64,000 bases of DNA from Olivibacter sitiensis DSM 17696 (GCF_000427965.1 NZ_ATZA01000026.1:1-64000); one strand, 5' to 3'. Shown: positions 8,111 to 17,093, counted from the stretch's first letter. The notes: generated by a model not told the origin, from the letters alone. Program-made: numbers and translations.

Positions 8111-9142
8111 ATGCAATTTTCTGCAAAACAAATTGGCGAATTGTTGAATGGGCGTATCGAGGGCGATGCGTCCGCCACCATATCTCGCCTGGAGAAAATC
8201 GAAGAAGCATCGAAGGGTGGACTTTCTTTTTTGGCTAATCCCAAATACGAGCATTTTCTTTACAGTACAGGAGCATCCATCGTGATAGTCAACGAGGATC
8301 TGGAGTTAGCCAAACCCGTAGAAGCCACATTGGTAAGAGTGAAAAATGCCTATTCGGCATTTTCGGTATTGCTGGAGCAATACAATGCTTTGCGTTTGCA
8401 TCGGGTAGGAAGAGAAGACCCTCATTTCATACATCCAACTGCCACTATTGGCGAAAACGTCTATATCGGGGCCTTCGCTTATATCGGCAGGGATGCGGTG
8501 ATAGGGGATAATTCTCATATTTATCCACATGTGTACGTAGGTGACGCGGTGCGTATTGGTAATGACTGCGTGCTCTATCCCGGTGTGAAGGTTTATCACG
8601 ATTGTGTCTTCGGAGAAAAGGTGATAGTACATGCCGGCAGCGTCATTGGAAGTGATGGTTTCGGTTTCGCCCTGCAGGAGGATGGAGCTTATAAAAAAGT
8701 GAGCCAAATAGGCAATGTCGTGTTGGGCAATAAGGTAGAAGTGGGTGCCAATACCACCATAGACAGAGCTACAATGGGAAGTACTGTGATAGGCGATGGC
8801 GTTAAGCTGGATAATTTGATCCAATTGGCCCATAATGTGGAGATAGGAGACAATACGGTCATTGCGGCTCAAACGGGCATCAGCGGTAGCACGAAAGTTG
8901 GCCAGGGCGTGGTACTTGGAGGACAGGTGGGCATTGCTGGGCATATCAGTATTGCCGATGGATCTCAAGTACAGGCACAATCGGGAATAAATCGTTCCAT
9001 TGTCGATGAAAATAAGAAATGGGCAGGTACTCCCGCAGTGTCATTCCAAAAGAACATGCGCATGCAAGTCGTGGCATCTCATCTGCCCGAACTGGAAAAG
9101 CGGGTGGAAAACCTAGAGCGCAAGTCGGAGCGGAATAAATAA
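8111..9142 (+). CDS. lpxD: UDP-3-O-acylglucosamine N-acyltransferase
   Basis: LpxD adds the second acyl chain in lipid A synthesis. The 343-residue protein has an N-terminal uridine-binding domain ([19 protein letters not shown]) followed by a left-handed beta helix of hexapeptide repeats from about residue 108 to 290. The catalytic His is H241 in [10 protein letters not shown]. The C-terminus ends in a helix ([17 protein letters not shown]) seen in LpxD trimers. ATG 8111 is preferred to a TTG two codons upstream. It is first in the block lpxD - lpxC/fabZ - lpxA. Confidence 0.96.
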   Translation: MQFSAKQIGELLNGRIEGDASATISRLEKIEEASKGGLSFLANPKYEHFLYSTGASIVIVNEDLELAKPVEATLVRVKNAYSAFSVLLEQYNALRLHRVGREDPHFIHPTATIGENVYIGAFAYIGRDAVIGDNSHIYPHVYVGDAVRIGNDCVLYPGVKVYHDCVFGEKVIVHAGSVIGSDGFGFALQEDGAYKKVSQIGNVVLGNKVEVGANTTIDRATMGSTVIGDGVKLDNLIQLAHNVEIGDNTVIAAQTGISGSTKVGQGVVLGGQVGIAGHISIADGSQVQAQSGINRSIVDENKKWAGTPAVSFQKNMRMQVVASHLPELEKRVENLERKSERNK

Positions 9143-9193
9143 ATAGAAAAATAGGGCATCAGTTGCCCATGAAATATAGTTTAAGAGAATAAA

Positions 9194-10597
9194 ATGAATT
9201 CAAAACAAAGGACCTTAAAAACAGAGTTTACTTTGTCAGGCGTTGGCTTGCATACAGGAAAACCAGCTACACTTGTGTTCAAGCCTGCTCCCGAAAATCA
9301 CGGTTACAAATTTAAACGTGTAGACGTCAAGGGGCAGCCTGTGATAGAAGCGGATGTCGATAATGTGACCGATACTTCAAGAGGGACCACCATTAGCCAA
9401 AACGGAGCCAGCGTCTCTACTGTGGAGCATTTGCTTGCTTCATTGGTGGGAATGGAAATAGACAATGTGTTGATAGAGATAGACGGGCCAGAGGTACCTA
9501 TTATGGACGGCAGCGCCATTTTGTATACACAAGCTATTGAGAAGGCAGGTTATGAAGACCAGGCCGCTGATAGAGAGTACTATGAGATACCTCATAATAT
9601 ACATTATTCTGAAGCAGATCGGAGAGTGGAAATGGTGGCGATGCCACTTGACGGCTATAGGCTCACCTGTATGATTGATTACAACTCTCCCGTCTTGGGA
9701 AGCCAGCATGCAGCAATCTCAAATATCGGTGAATTCAAGAAAGAAATTGCCTCTTCGCGTACCTTTTGCTTCTTGCATGAATTGGAAATGCTCCTTAAAC
9801 ACGGACTGATACAAGGAGGTGACCTGAATAATGCAATTGTCGTAGTCGATAAGGAAGTAAAAAGTGAGGAGCTTAAGCATTTAGCCAAGTTGTTCAACAG
9901 GGAAGACATTTCCGTTGCCAAAGAGGGAATACTGGACAATATAGAGCTCAGGCATCAGAACGAGCCCGCAAGGCATAAGCTGCTCGATATGATAGGCGAT
10001 TTGGCTCTCGTTGGAAGGCCCTTGAAAGGCCATATTATGGCGGCGAGACCAGGACATGCGGCAAATGTCGCTTTTGCTAAAAAGATTAAAGCTCAAATGA
10101 AAAGGGAGAAAAGTAAAAAATATATCAAGGTGTATGATCCCAATATGACTCCCGTATATGACACTAAGCAGATCATGCAGATATTGCCGCACAGGCAGCC
10201 TTTGCTCTTAGTGGACAAGATTTTGGAATTGAGCAAAAATCACGTTGTAGGACTCAAAAATGTCACTATGAACGAGGATCTGTTTATGGGGCATTTCCCT
10301 GGTTCACCTGTTTTTCCGGGTGTGTACCAAATAGAAGCAATGGCGCAGACAGGAGGCATCTTGGTACTAAATACTGTTCCAGATCCGGAAAATTGGCTCA
10401 CGCTCTTTCTCAAGATAGAGAATGCGCGATTTAAAGCCCAGGTAACTCCTGGCGATACAATCATCTTTCAATGTAATTTGATGCAACCCATTAGGCGCGG
10501 TATCGCACAGATGAAAGGCGTAGGAATGGTAGGAGAAAAGGTGGTCGTGGAAGCAGAGCTTATGGCCCAAATAGTAAAAGTAAAGAATCTAGATTAA
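9194..10597 (+). CDS. lpxC/fabZ: LpxC-FabZ fusion: UDP-3-O-acyl-GlcNAc deacetylase / 3-hydroxyacyl-ACP dehydratase
   Basis: Two enzymes in one 467-residue chain. Residues 1-300 are LpxC, the committed zinc deacetylase of lipid A synthesis; the Zn ligands are H79 (STVEHLLAS) plus H261 and D265 (ARHKLLDMIGDL), and the general-acid His is H288 (PGHAANVAF). Residues about 325-467 are FabZ, the hotdog dehydratase of fatty-acid synthesis, with H367 in GHFPGSPVFPG and E381 in QIEAMAQ. The fusion is characteristic of Bacteroidota. It ties the supply of 3-hydroxyacyl-ACP, a shared precursor, to lipid A flux. It lies 51 nt after lpxD and 10 nt before lpxA. Confidence 0.97.
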   Translation: MNSKQRTLKTEFTLSGVGLHTGKPATLVFKPAPENHGYKFKRVDVKGQPVIEADVDNVTDTSRGTTISQNGASVSTVEHLLASLVGMEIDNVLIEIDGPEVPIMDGSAILYTQAIEKAGYEDQAADREYYEIPHNIHYSEADRRVEMVAMPLDGYRLTCMIDYNSPVLGSQHAAISNIGEFKKEIASSRTFCFLHELEMLLKHGLIQGGDLNNAIVVVDKEVKSEELKHLAKLFNREDISVAKEGILDNIELRHQNEPARHKLLDMIGDLALVGRPLKGHIMAARPGHAANVAFAKKIKAQMKREKSKKYIKVYDPNMTPVYDTKQIMQILPHRQPLLLVDKILELSKNHVVGLKNVTMNEDLFMGHFPGSPVFPGVYQIEAMAQTGGILVLNTVPDPENWLTLFLKIENARFKAQVTPGDTIIFQCNLMQPIRRGIAQMKGVGMVGEKVVVEAELMAQIVKVKNLD

Positions 10598-10607
10598 AGA
10601 TAGCAAT

Positions 10608-11402
10608 ATGATACAGCCATTGGCATATATACACCCACAGGCAAAAATAGCAGATAACGTGGTTATCGAGCCCTTTGTGACTATTCATAAAGATGTAGTG
10701 ATCGAGGAAGGGACGTGGATAGGCTCCAATGTCGTTATTATGGACGGGGCACGCATAGGGAAAAATTGTCGTATATTTCCGGGAGCTGTTATCAGTGGTG
10801 CCCCTCAAGATCTTAAATATGCTGGAGAGGAGACCACCGCAGAAATAGGTGACAATACGACAGTGCGGGAATGTGTCACAATAAACAGGGGTACAAAGGA
10901 CCGCTATAAAACGGTTGTGGGCAAGAATTGTCTCATACAAGCTTATAGTCATATAGCCCACGATTGCATCGTGGGCGACAACTGCATTTTTTCTAATAGT
11001 AGCACTTTGGCGGGACATATTACCGTTGGAGACTACGTTGTCCTCGCAGGTATGGTCGCTATACATCAATTCTGCCATATAGGCTCCCATGCCTTTGTGG
11101 CTGGCGGTTCGTTGGTACGAAAGGATGTACCTCCGTTTGTCAAAGCAGCGCGGGAACCTTTATCGTATGTAGGAATAAATTCCGTAGGTCTCAGGAGAAG
11201 AGGCTTCTCGTCTGAGCAAATATATGAGATACAGGATATCTATAGAACCATGTTCGTGAAAAACAACAACCTGACAAAGGCATTGGATATCATTGAAACA
11301 GAATGTCAGCCCACAGAAATCAGAGACGAAATTTTGGACTTTGTCCGTAATTCCAACAGAGGGGTGATGAAAGGATTCGGGCAGGGAAAAGTGGGGATGT
11401 AG
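10608..11402 (+). CDS. lpxA: UDP-N-acetylglucosamine acyltransferase
   Basis: LpxA carries out the first acylation of UDP-GlcNAc in lipid A synthesis. The 264 residues hold hexapeptide repeats over the first ~190, with the two functional His in the conserved YSHIAHDCIVGDN (H115 and H118, equivalent to E. coli H122/H125). SGAPQDLKYAGE and NRGTKDRYKT are also family hallmarks, as is the C-terminal helical domain beginning NSVGLRRRGFS. It closes the lpxD-lpxC/fabZ-lpxA block and is followed 19 nt later by an ABC ATPase. Confidence 0.97.
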   Translation: MIQPLAYIHPQAKIADNVVIEPFVTIHKDVVIEEGTWIGSNVVIMDGARIGKNCRIFPGAVISGAPQDLKYAGEETTAEIGDNTTVRECVTINRGTKDRYKTVVGKNCLIQAYSHIAHDCIVGDNCIFSNSSTLAGHITVGDYVVLAGMVAIHQFCHIGSHAFVAGGSLVRKDVPPFVKAAREPLSYVGINSVGLRRRGFSSEQIYEIQDIYRTMFVKNNNLTKALDIIETECQPTEIRDEILDFVRNSNRGVMKGFGQGKVGM

Positions 11403-11421
11403 CCAATTGATCGCGTAGCGC

Positions 11422-12045
11422 ATGAACTTGACGATTAAACTGGACAATGTCGGGAGAAGGTTTAACCGAGAATGGATATTTCGAGGACTCAACTTTGACT
11501 TTCTGCAAGGACATAGTTACGCAATATTGGGTAATAATGGTTCTGGTAAATCGACATTGCTCCAAGTACTGTTGTCGAGTCTAGAAGTATCTCAAGGCAA
11601 GGTGAGTTATTCAATGGCGGGAAAGGAGATTGAAGCCTCCCGCTTCTATCATTATGTTTCATTCGCCTCTCCCTATATGGAACTTATAGAGGAGTTTACA
11701 TTGCAAGAGCTGATACACTTTCATTTTAAGTTTAAGAAAATGGTGAGTGGATTAAATACAGATACTTTAATTGATTTGTTGGGTTTGACGAACTCTGCCA
11801 ATAAGGAGATTCGCTATTTCTCATCGGGCATGAAGCAGCGAACCAAACTGGCTCTTGCTTTTTGCTCTGACACGCCCGCCTTGTTTTTGGATGAGCCCAC
11901 TTCCAATTTGGATAAAAATGGATTTGACTGGTATAGGGAAATGATCGGCAAATTTACCGATAATCGCTTAGTAGTTGTGTGTTCCAATCAGTCACATGAG
12001 TACGATTTTTGTGCTAGTCTTTTGCATATTTCTGATTATAAATAA
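11422..12045 (+). CDS. ABC transporter ATP-binding protein
   Basis: A 207-residue stand-alone ABC ATPase. Walker A is ILGNNGSGKSTLL (about residues 34-46), the signature is the variant YFSSGMKQRTKLA, and Walker B is ALFLDEPTSNLDKNG. No permease gene is adjacent. The position straight after lpxA, 19 nt away, suggests co-transcription and perhaps an envelope role, but the substrate is unknown. It resembles CcmA-type and other small ATPases; ccm genes are absent nearby, so no symbol is given. Confidence 0.88.
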   Translation: MNLTIKLDNVGRRFNREWIFRGLNFDFLQGHSYAILGNNGSGKSTLLQVLLSSLEVSQGKVSYSMAGKEIEASRFYHYVSFASPYMELIEEFTLQELIHFHFKFKKMVSGLNTDTLIDLLGLTNSANKEIRYFSSGMKQRTKLALAFCSDTPALFLDEPTSNLDKNGFDWYREMIGKFTDNRLVVVCSNQSHEYDFCASLLHISDYK

Positions 12046-12182
12046 CTTGCTGTTTTCTTCTGGCTGTCTTGCTATCCTTGCGTTTGTGTTTAAGGCGGAC
12101 TTGCAAATGTTGGGGGAAATAACGAAATTTGCAGCCACAAAATGGCAGACTTGATGTTTGTGTTTTTTTGATTTAAAGAATT

Positions 12183-12746
12183 ATGGCAAAAGCTTCTGAA
12201 GTAAAATCCGGTAACATCCTTCGTTTTAATGGTGAGTTGGTTAGTGTAGACGAATACATACACCGTACTCCTGGCAATTTAAGAGCCTTTTACCAGGCCA
12301 AGATGCGAAACGTGAAAACAGGGAAATTGGTCGAATACCGTTTCCGTACAGACGAAGAGGTGGAAATTGCCCGTGTGGAAACGAATGATTATCAATACCT
12401 ATACGAAGAAGGTGACTTTTTTGTCGTAATGGATAATAACACCTTTGATCAGTATAATATCCCTAAAAGCCTGTTTGGCGATTCGGCACAGTTTTTGAAG
12501 GAAGGTATGAACGTTTTGGTGGCTTTTGAGAGCGACGAACCTCTTATGGCGCAGGCACCCACGACAGTGGAGCTGGAGATCACTTATACAGAGCCAGCTG
12601 TAAAGGGAGATACATCTACGAATGCACTTAAGAGCGCTACGGTAGAGACAGGAGTAGAAATTAGAGTGCCTTTGTTCATTAACATAGGCGATAAGGTAAA
12701 AGTAGACACACGTACCGGTGCGTATTTGGAACGTGTTAAACAATAG
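12183..12746 (+). CDS. efp: Elongation factor P, loop tip Asn
   Basis: EF-P relieves ribosomes stalled on polyproline. The 187-residue protein has the usual three-domain length, starts MAKASEVKSGNILRF and ends with the OB-fold signature (EIRVPLFINIGDKVKVDTRT). In the domain I loop that reaches the peptidyl-transferase centre the sequence is HRTPGNLRAFYQAK. The tip residue corresponding to E. coli K34 is N32, neither the Lys used by EpmA or YmfI nor the Arg used by EarP; R34 lies two residues on. Any known post-translational modification at the tip therefore appears impossible. No EpmA, EpmB or EarP gene is in the window. A strong terminator follows. Confidence 0.96.
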   Translation: MAKASEVKSGNILRFNGELVSVDEYIHRTPGNLRAFYQAKMRNVKTGKLVEYRFRTDEEVEIARVETNDYQYLYEEGDFFVVMDNNTFDQYNIPKSLFGDSAQFLKEGMNVLVAFESDEPLMAQAPTTVELEITYTEPAVKGDTSTNALKSATVETGVEIRVPLFINIGDKVKVDTRTGAYLERVKQ

Positions 12747-12783
12747 TTTTTTTGATTAAGTTTTTAGGTTTAGGTTGATTAGG

Positions 12784-12817
12784 CGGTCTTGGGGAGCTCT
12801 CTCCAAGGCCGTTTTTT
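12784..12817 (+). terminator. Intrinsic terminator of efp
   Basis: CGGTCTTGGGGAG (12784-12796) pairs with the complementary run at 12799-12811 (11-12 bp, with G:U wobbles), followed by six T at 12812-12817. It lies 38 nt after the efp stop codon. Confidence 0.85.
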
Positions 12818-12845
12818 GTTTATGAACATTTGTGTACCTTGCCCA

Positions 12846-13427
12846 ATGCCATTGGATAAATATACAGCTCGGAAACTTTACAAGCAGAAACGCATGAACT
12901 TGACTTCGGACGAGTACACGGCGTTGAACACGAAGCTCATACGGCAACTTCAGGTACTGCCTTATGGTCAATTGGCCTACCTGCACTTGTTTTTGCCCAT
13001 AGCTAAATTTATGGAGCCAGATTTGTTTCCCTTTATCTCTTGGCTACGAATAGAGCATCCCCACTTGCGTCTGGTGATCCCAAAGGTAATGGATGACTGT
13101 TCGTTGGAGCACCATTTGCTCCTTGATGGGACGTCATTGACGACAAATCATTGGGGGATACCAGAGTTAGCGACCGAACATCTGGGTGATGCCGTGCCGG
13201 TATCGCTTATAGATATGGTATTGGTGCCGCTGCTGGCCTTTGACAGTTTGGGGCATCGACTAGGATATGGTAAAGGTTTTTACGACCGTTTTTTGGCAAG
13301 TTGCAGAAAGGATACATTGAAGGTAGGTGTTTCATTATTCCCTGTGATGGACGAGCTATTGCTGGTAGGAGATCATGATGTACCAATGGATGCGGTGGTA
13401 TGCCCAGAGAAAATCTATCGTTTTTGA
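12846..13427 (+). CDS. 5-formyltetrahydrofolate cyclo-ligase
   Basis: This enzyme converts 5-formyl-THF to 5,10-methenyl-THF with ATP. From ATG 12846 it has 193 residues, a normal length. The family signature LGHRLGYGKGFYDRFLA lies near the C-terminus, and VPLLAFDSLG precedes it. The basic N-terminus YTARKLYKQKRMNL is typical. A further in-frame ATG at 12822 is possible, but it lies immediately after the efp terminator; anything earlier would lie inside the terminator itself. Confidence 0.93.
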   Translation: MPLDKYTARKLYKQKRMNLTSDEYTALNTKLIRQLQVLPYGQLAYLHLFLPIAKFMEPDLFPFISWLRIEHPHLRLVIPKVMDDCSLEHHLLLDGTSLTTNHWGIPELATEHLGDAVPVSLIDMVLVPLLAFDSLGHRLGYGKGFYDRFLASCRKDTLKVGVSLFPVMDELLLVGDHDVPMDAVVCPEKIYRF

Positions 13428-13458
13428 GGCTAGTATTGGAATTGAAACGCCTGTCCTA

Positions 13459-14253
13459 TTAGCTAAACAGCTTGTTTAGAAGTCCAGCTAACCTAATGCC
13501 GCCATTTAGCAAACTTTGGTTCAGTTCGTCCACATGCTCGAAATTGTATCTATAGCTCAATTTCTCTTCGGGTTGAACAGTTTGGTACAGCGTCTCCGAG
13601 ATTTGGTAGGACTCATAGAGCCATTGTTCTACGGGTGCTGCCTGCAGGTTTTTTATTTCTTGCTTGCTGCAGTGGTTTAAGTAAGTAGCGTATTCTGTGT
13701 AGCTGAGTTGCTGGTAATCGATTAGCTTCTCATCCCAAACTTGGTGAAGATTACTGCTTTGTCCAAACCAGAAGACTTTCACCTCATTTCCGCCTAAATC
13801 CTCTCGTCTGCCGGTATGCATTGGTTGATGGATGTCTCCTACGATGTGTACAAGGAGTCTCAAATACATCCTTTTGGTTTCTAAATCCAAGGAGTTGTTA
13901 TGTTGTAGTTCATCCGCCAAGAACAGTAGTTTATTGTGGGCATTGGGAAGGGTATCCGCTTGTATGGCGAGGTCGAAAGCTTCTTTGCTGAGGCCTTGTT
14001 GGAAGTTGATATAATGCCAGCTGGCCAGGTAATTGTACGTCGGGTCTGACTTAATAAAGTCTGCCCAATTGGCGCACATAGCTAGATCTTCACTACCTAG
14101 GATGGCTTTTATGGCTTTTTGTGCCTTTCGGTTCAAGTTCCTTTGGGCAATTTCGCCAACTATACGGTGGCCTGTCATGCCCCAGGCAAAGGCCGAATTG
14201 TAGGCAAATGAACTTAATAATAAGATAAAGATAGGGAGCTTTACGTGTTTCAT
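13459..14253 (-). CDS. S1/P1-type nuclease, secreted
   Basis: A 264-residue zinc-dependent nuclease with a signal peptide (MKHVKLPIFILLLSSF...AFA). Cleavage after AFA would leave W24 as the first residue. That is mechanistically meaningful: in the S1/P1 family the N-terminal Trp backbone binds a zinc ion. Other trinuclear-zinc ligands are visible in WGMTGHRIVGEIAQ, CANWADFIKSD, LVHIVGDIHQPMH and GGNEV...NLHQVWD. It probably degrades nucleic acids outside the cytoplasm for phosphate or nucleoside scavenging. It stands alone on the minus strand. Confidence 0.92.
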   Translation of the reverse strand: MKHVKLPIFILLLSSFAYNSAFAWGMTGHRIVGEIAQRNLNRKAQKAIKAILGSEDLAMCANWADFIKSDPTYNYLASWHYINFQQGLSKEAFDLAIQADTLPNAHNKLLFLADELQHNNSLDLETKRMYLRLLVHIVGDIHQPMHTGRREDLGGNEVKVFWFGQSSNLHQVWDEKLIDYQQLSYTEYATYLNHCSKQEIKNLQAAPVEQWLYESYQISETLYQTVQPEEKLSYRYNFEHVDELNQSLLNGGIRLAGLLNKLFS

Positions 14254-14380
14254 TTCGAGGGCTAATATATAGGTTTTTCAACATAAATTGTAATGATGTT
14301 TTCTTTTTACCTCATGCATAAGAGGCTGTTGTGTTCTCATGCAATTGGAATTTTAGCCTCATGGCGAACAATTAAATTCC

Positions 14381-14388
14381 TATCTTTG
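14381..14388 (+). promoter_or_regulatory. Probable -7 element of the deoxyhypusine-synthase-like gene
   Basis: TAtcTTTG matches the Bacteroidota -7 consensus and lies 28 nt before the ATG. No good -33 TTTG was found at the right distance. Confidence 0.45.
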
Positions 14389-14416
14389 CAACTGTTAAAT
14401 TTTTAACTTAATTGAA

Positions 14417-15397
14417 ATGAGTACAGAAAGAGGGCCGGTTTCCCAATTTATAGAAAAAAACTATTTACATTTCAATGCTGCAGCCCTGATGGATGCGGCT
14501 AAAGGCTATGAAGAGCATTTGGCAAATGGTGGTAAAATGATGGTGACCTTGGCCGGGGCCATGAGCACAGCCGAATTGGGCATATCATTGGCCGAAATGA
14601 TCAGACAGGACAAAATTGCCATTATTAGTTGCACTGGAGCTAACTTGGAAGAGGATATTATGAATTTGGTGGCACATTCGCATTATAAGCGAGTGCCTCA
14701 TTATAGAGATCTTAGTCCGCAAGAAGAATGGGATTTATTGGAAAATCATTATAATCGAGTGACTGATACCTGTATTCCGGAGGAGGAGGCTTTTCGTCGC
14801 TTACAACAGCATATTCATAAGATATGGGCCGATGCCGAAGCGGCAGGTGAACGCTATTTCCCGCATGAATACATGTACAAGATGCTCCTGAGTGGTGTTT
14901 TGGAACAATATTATGAAATAGATCCGAAGAATTCTTGGATGCTTGCAGCAGCCGAAAAAAACCTGCCTATTGTAGTTCCTGGATGGGAAGACAGTACCAT
15001 GGGCAATATTTTTGCCTCCTATGTGATCAAAAATGAGCTAAAGGCCTCCACCGTAAAAAGTGGTATAGAGTATATGGCTTATTTGGCAGATTGGTACGTA
15101 AAAGAAAGCGCTAAGCAGTCCATAGGCTTTTTTCAGATAGGTGGCGGTATTGCCGGAGATTTTCCCATTTGCGTGGTGCCCATGCTATACCAGGATATGG
15201 AGATGCAGAATATTCCTTTTTGGGGGTATTTCTGTCAGATTTCTGACTCCACCACATCTTATGGTTCCTATTCGGGTGCCGTACCAAATGAAAAGATTAC
15301 TTGGGGCAAATTGGATATAGACACACCCAAATTTATTGTCGAATCTGATGCCACAATCGTTGCCCCTCTTATTTTTGCGTGGTTGCTCAAGCAATAA
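14417..15397 (+). CDS. Deoxyhypusine-synthase-like protein
   Basis: A 326-residue NAD-dependent enzyme of the deoxyhypusine synthase fold. The NAD-binding SCTGANLEEDI (71-81), the C-terminal NEKITWGKL with the presumed catalytic K298, and the following SDATIVAPLIFAW match the eukaryotic/archaeal family. The motif that in genuine synthases reads GGGxxKHH is GGGIAGDFP here (242-250), so the spermidine-binding His is missing. Bacteria have no eIF5A, and the EF-P 1.7 kb upstream lacks the acceptor Lys. The likely role is a polyamine-type reaction rather than hypusination; the true substrate is unknown. It is monocistronic, with its own -7 box and terminator. Confidence 0.88.
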   Translation: MSTERGPVSQFIEKNYLHFNAAALMDAAKGYEEHLANGGKMMVTLAGAMSTAELGISLAEMIRQDKIAIISCTGANLEEDIMNLVAHSHYKRVPHYRDLSPQEEWDLLENHYNRVTDTCIPEEEAFRRLQQHIHKIWADAEAAGERYFPHEYMYKMLLSGVLEQYYEIDPKNSWMLAAAEKNLPIVVPGWEDSTMGNIFASYVIKNELKASTVKSGIEYMAYLADWYVKESAKQSIGFFQIGGGIAGDFPICVVPMLYQDMEMQNIPFWGYFCQISDSTTSYGSYSGAVPNEKITWGKLDIDTPKFIVESDATIVAPLIFAWLLKQ

Positions 15398-15421
15398 GGC
15401 GAGCCATTTTATATAGGAAAG

Positions 15422-15451
15422 CCCATTATCGAATAGACAATGGGTTTTTTT
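15422..15451 (+). terminator. Intrinsic terminator after the deoxyhypusine-synthase-like gene
   Basis: CCCATT (15422-15427) pairs with AATGGG (15439-15444), followed by seven T (15445-15451), 24 nt after the stop codon. Confidence 0.75.
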
Positions 15452-15833
15452 ATTGATAGCTAGTGCAAGGCGTGGAGACAGAAAAAATTTGTAAAGTAAT
15501 GATGCTCCTTGGCAGAGATGAAACACAATACTGCCGTGTTTAATAAATAGATTTTAGAGAAGCAAGTAGGCGGAAACTTATGAGGCAAATTTGCTTCCTG
15601 TTTATGATCACTAAACAAAATCCATTTGGAGAAAAAAACACGTTTTAATTTGCTACCAAGCCATTTTTCAGTTCAATTTAGAATGGTTATAAATTGATTT
15701 TTAAAGTCACAATATTGTCAGGGATAATGTAATAAATGATACTTTTGTGGACGGAAAAATACAGGTGTGTACCCTACATGTTTGTATTGCTCAAAAGGTT
15801 ACATTACAAATTAAATAGTATAAAGCTCTCAAT
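15452..15833 (+). promoter_or_regulatory. Long leader with promoter of the act-cox respiratory cluster
   Basis: No gene is seen in these 382 nt. TACTTTTG at 15740-15747 is an exact TAnnTTTG -7 box; ATTG at 15714-15717 could be a weak -33 box with a 22-nt spacer. Transcription from there would give a leader of about 80 nt before actA. The upstream 290 nt are AT-rich and could hold regulator sites, but none is recognisable. Confidence 0.5.
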
Positions 15834-17093
15834 ATGAGAAACATATCGTTACTTTTTAGAAGTGTTGTCAAGTCCTTAATGTTGATTATGGCCACTGGCC
15901 TGACAATAGGAACAGCCAGCGCTCAGGATGTTAAGGAAGGGGAATCGCTGTTTAAGCAAAAGTGTACATCGTGTCACGCCATTAATTCGGATATGGTAGG
16001 TCCAGCTCTTAAAGGCGTTAATGACCGTTATAGCGAGGAATGGTTGCTTAAATGGATTAAGAACTCGCAGGCCTTGGTGGCTTCTGGAGACGAGCAGGCT
16101 GTGGCTCTCTTTGAAGGACACAATCGAGTGGCTATGACGCCTTTCCCTGACTTGTCCGATGACCAAATCCGTAGTATACTGGCCTATATCGATGATGCTG
16201 GCCAGGCCCCTGCCGCATCGGCTACTGCCGAAGGTGGTGCTGCAAACAATAACGATGTGAGCGGCTTCATGTTGGTGGGCTTGGGAATCGTCATTGTAAT
16301 TGCCTTGCTTGTCATCTTTGCCTTGAACCGTGTGATTCGTACTTTGGAACGAATTATCGTAAATAAAGAGATCGAAATAGTTGATGAAGAGGAGGAGCCT
16401 AAAGGACCAACCCTCATGGACAAGGTGAAAGTGCTCTCAAAGAACAAAAGGTTAGTGTTTTTTGCTGTGCTCATGTTGGTCGTTTTCTTAGGTTCTGCTG
16501 GATGGAAGACGCTTTGGGATGTAGGTGTGCACCAAGGGTATCAACCTGTACAGCCCATCAAGTTCTCGCATCAGTTGCATGCAGGTATCAACCAAATTGA
16601 ATGTCAGTATTGTCACTCGGGAGCATTTAAGTCTAAGAATGCCTCTATCCCATCTGCCAACGTATGTATGAACTGCCATAAATATGTGACAGCTAGCGAT
16701 AAATACAATGGAGAAACTTCTCCAGAGATCCAAAAAATTTATGACGCCTTAGATTGGGATGGTCAAAACTATGGTCCAGATCAAAGGCCTATTCAATGGA
16801 TCAGAATTCATAATCTTCCAGATTTTGCTTATTTCAACCATTCGCAGCACGTATCAGTGGCTGGCTTGGAATGTCAGAATTGTCATGGACCTATCGAGAC
16901 AATGGACGAAGTATATCAATTTTCCCCATTGACGATGAAATGGTGCGTGAACTGCCACCGTGAAACAGAAGTGAACCATAAGGATAATGCTTACTATGAT
17001 AAGCTTGTTGCCGCACATGATAAACTGAAGGAAGGCGACAAGATTACTGCTGCATCATTAGGCGGACTGGAATGTGGTAAGTGCCACTATTAA
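15834..17093 (+). CDS. actA: Alternative complex III subunit ActA, six-haem cytochrome c
   Basis: ActA passes electrons from quinol oxidation toward the terminal oxidase. The 419 residues start with a signal or membrane segment (ending TASAQD). A class I cytochrome c-like domain with CTSCH at 44-48 follows, then a membrane helix (about 144-166), a second hydrophobic segment (208-222) and a multihaem domain with CQYCH 257, CMNCH 278, CQNCH 347, CVNCH 371 and CGKCH 414. That makes six CxxCH sites: the classic pentahaem ActA plus an N-terminal monohaem domain. It is the first gene of actABCDEF. Confidence 0.93.
   Translation: MRNISLLFRSVVKSLMLIMATGLTIGTASAQDVKEGESLFKQKCTSCHAINSDMVGPALKGVNDRYSEEWLLKWIKNSQALVASGDEQAVALFEGHNRVAMTPFPDLSDDQIRSILAYIDDAGQAPAASATAEGGAANNNDVSGFMLVGLGIVIVIALLVIFALNRVIRTLERIIVNKEIEIVDEEEEPKGPTLMDKVKVLSKNKRLVFFAVLMLVVFLGSAGWKTLWDVGVHQGYQPVQPIKFSHQLHAGINQIECQYCHSGAFKSKNASIPSANVCMNCHKYVTASDKYNGETSPEIQKIYDALDWDGQNYGPDQRPIQWIRIHNLPDFAYFNHSQHVSVAGLECQNCHGPIETMDEVYQFSPLTMKWCVNCHRETEVNHKDNAYYDKLVAAHDKLKEGDKITAASLGGLECGKCHY

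Noticed and set aside
8306-8980. A 224-codon frame opposite lpxD
   Set aside because: Antisense to the hexapeptide-repeat part of LpxD, whose regular codon pattern leaves the opposite frame open; no recognisable domain.
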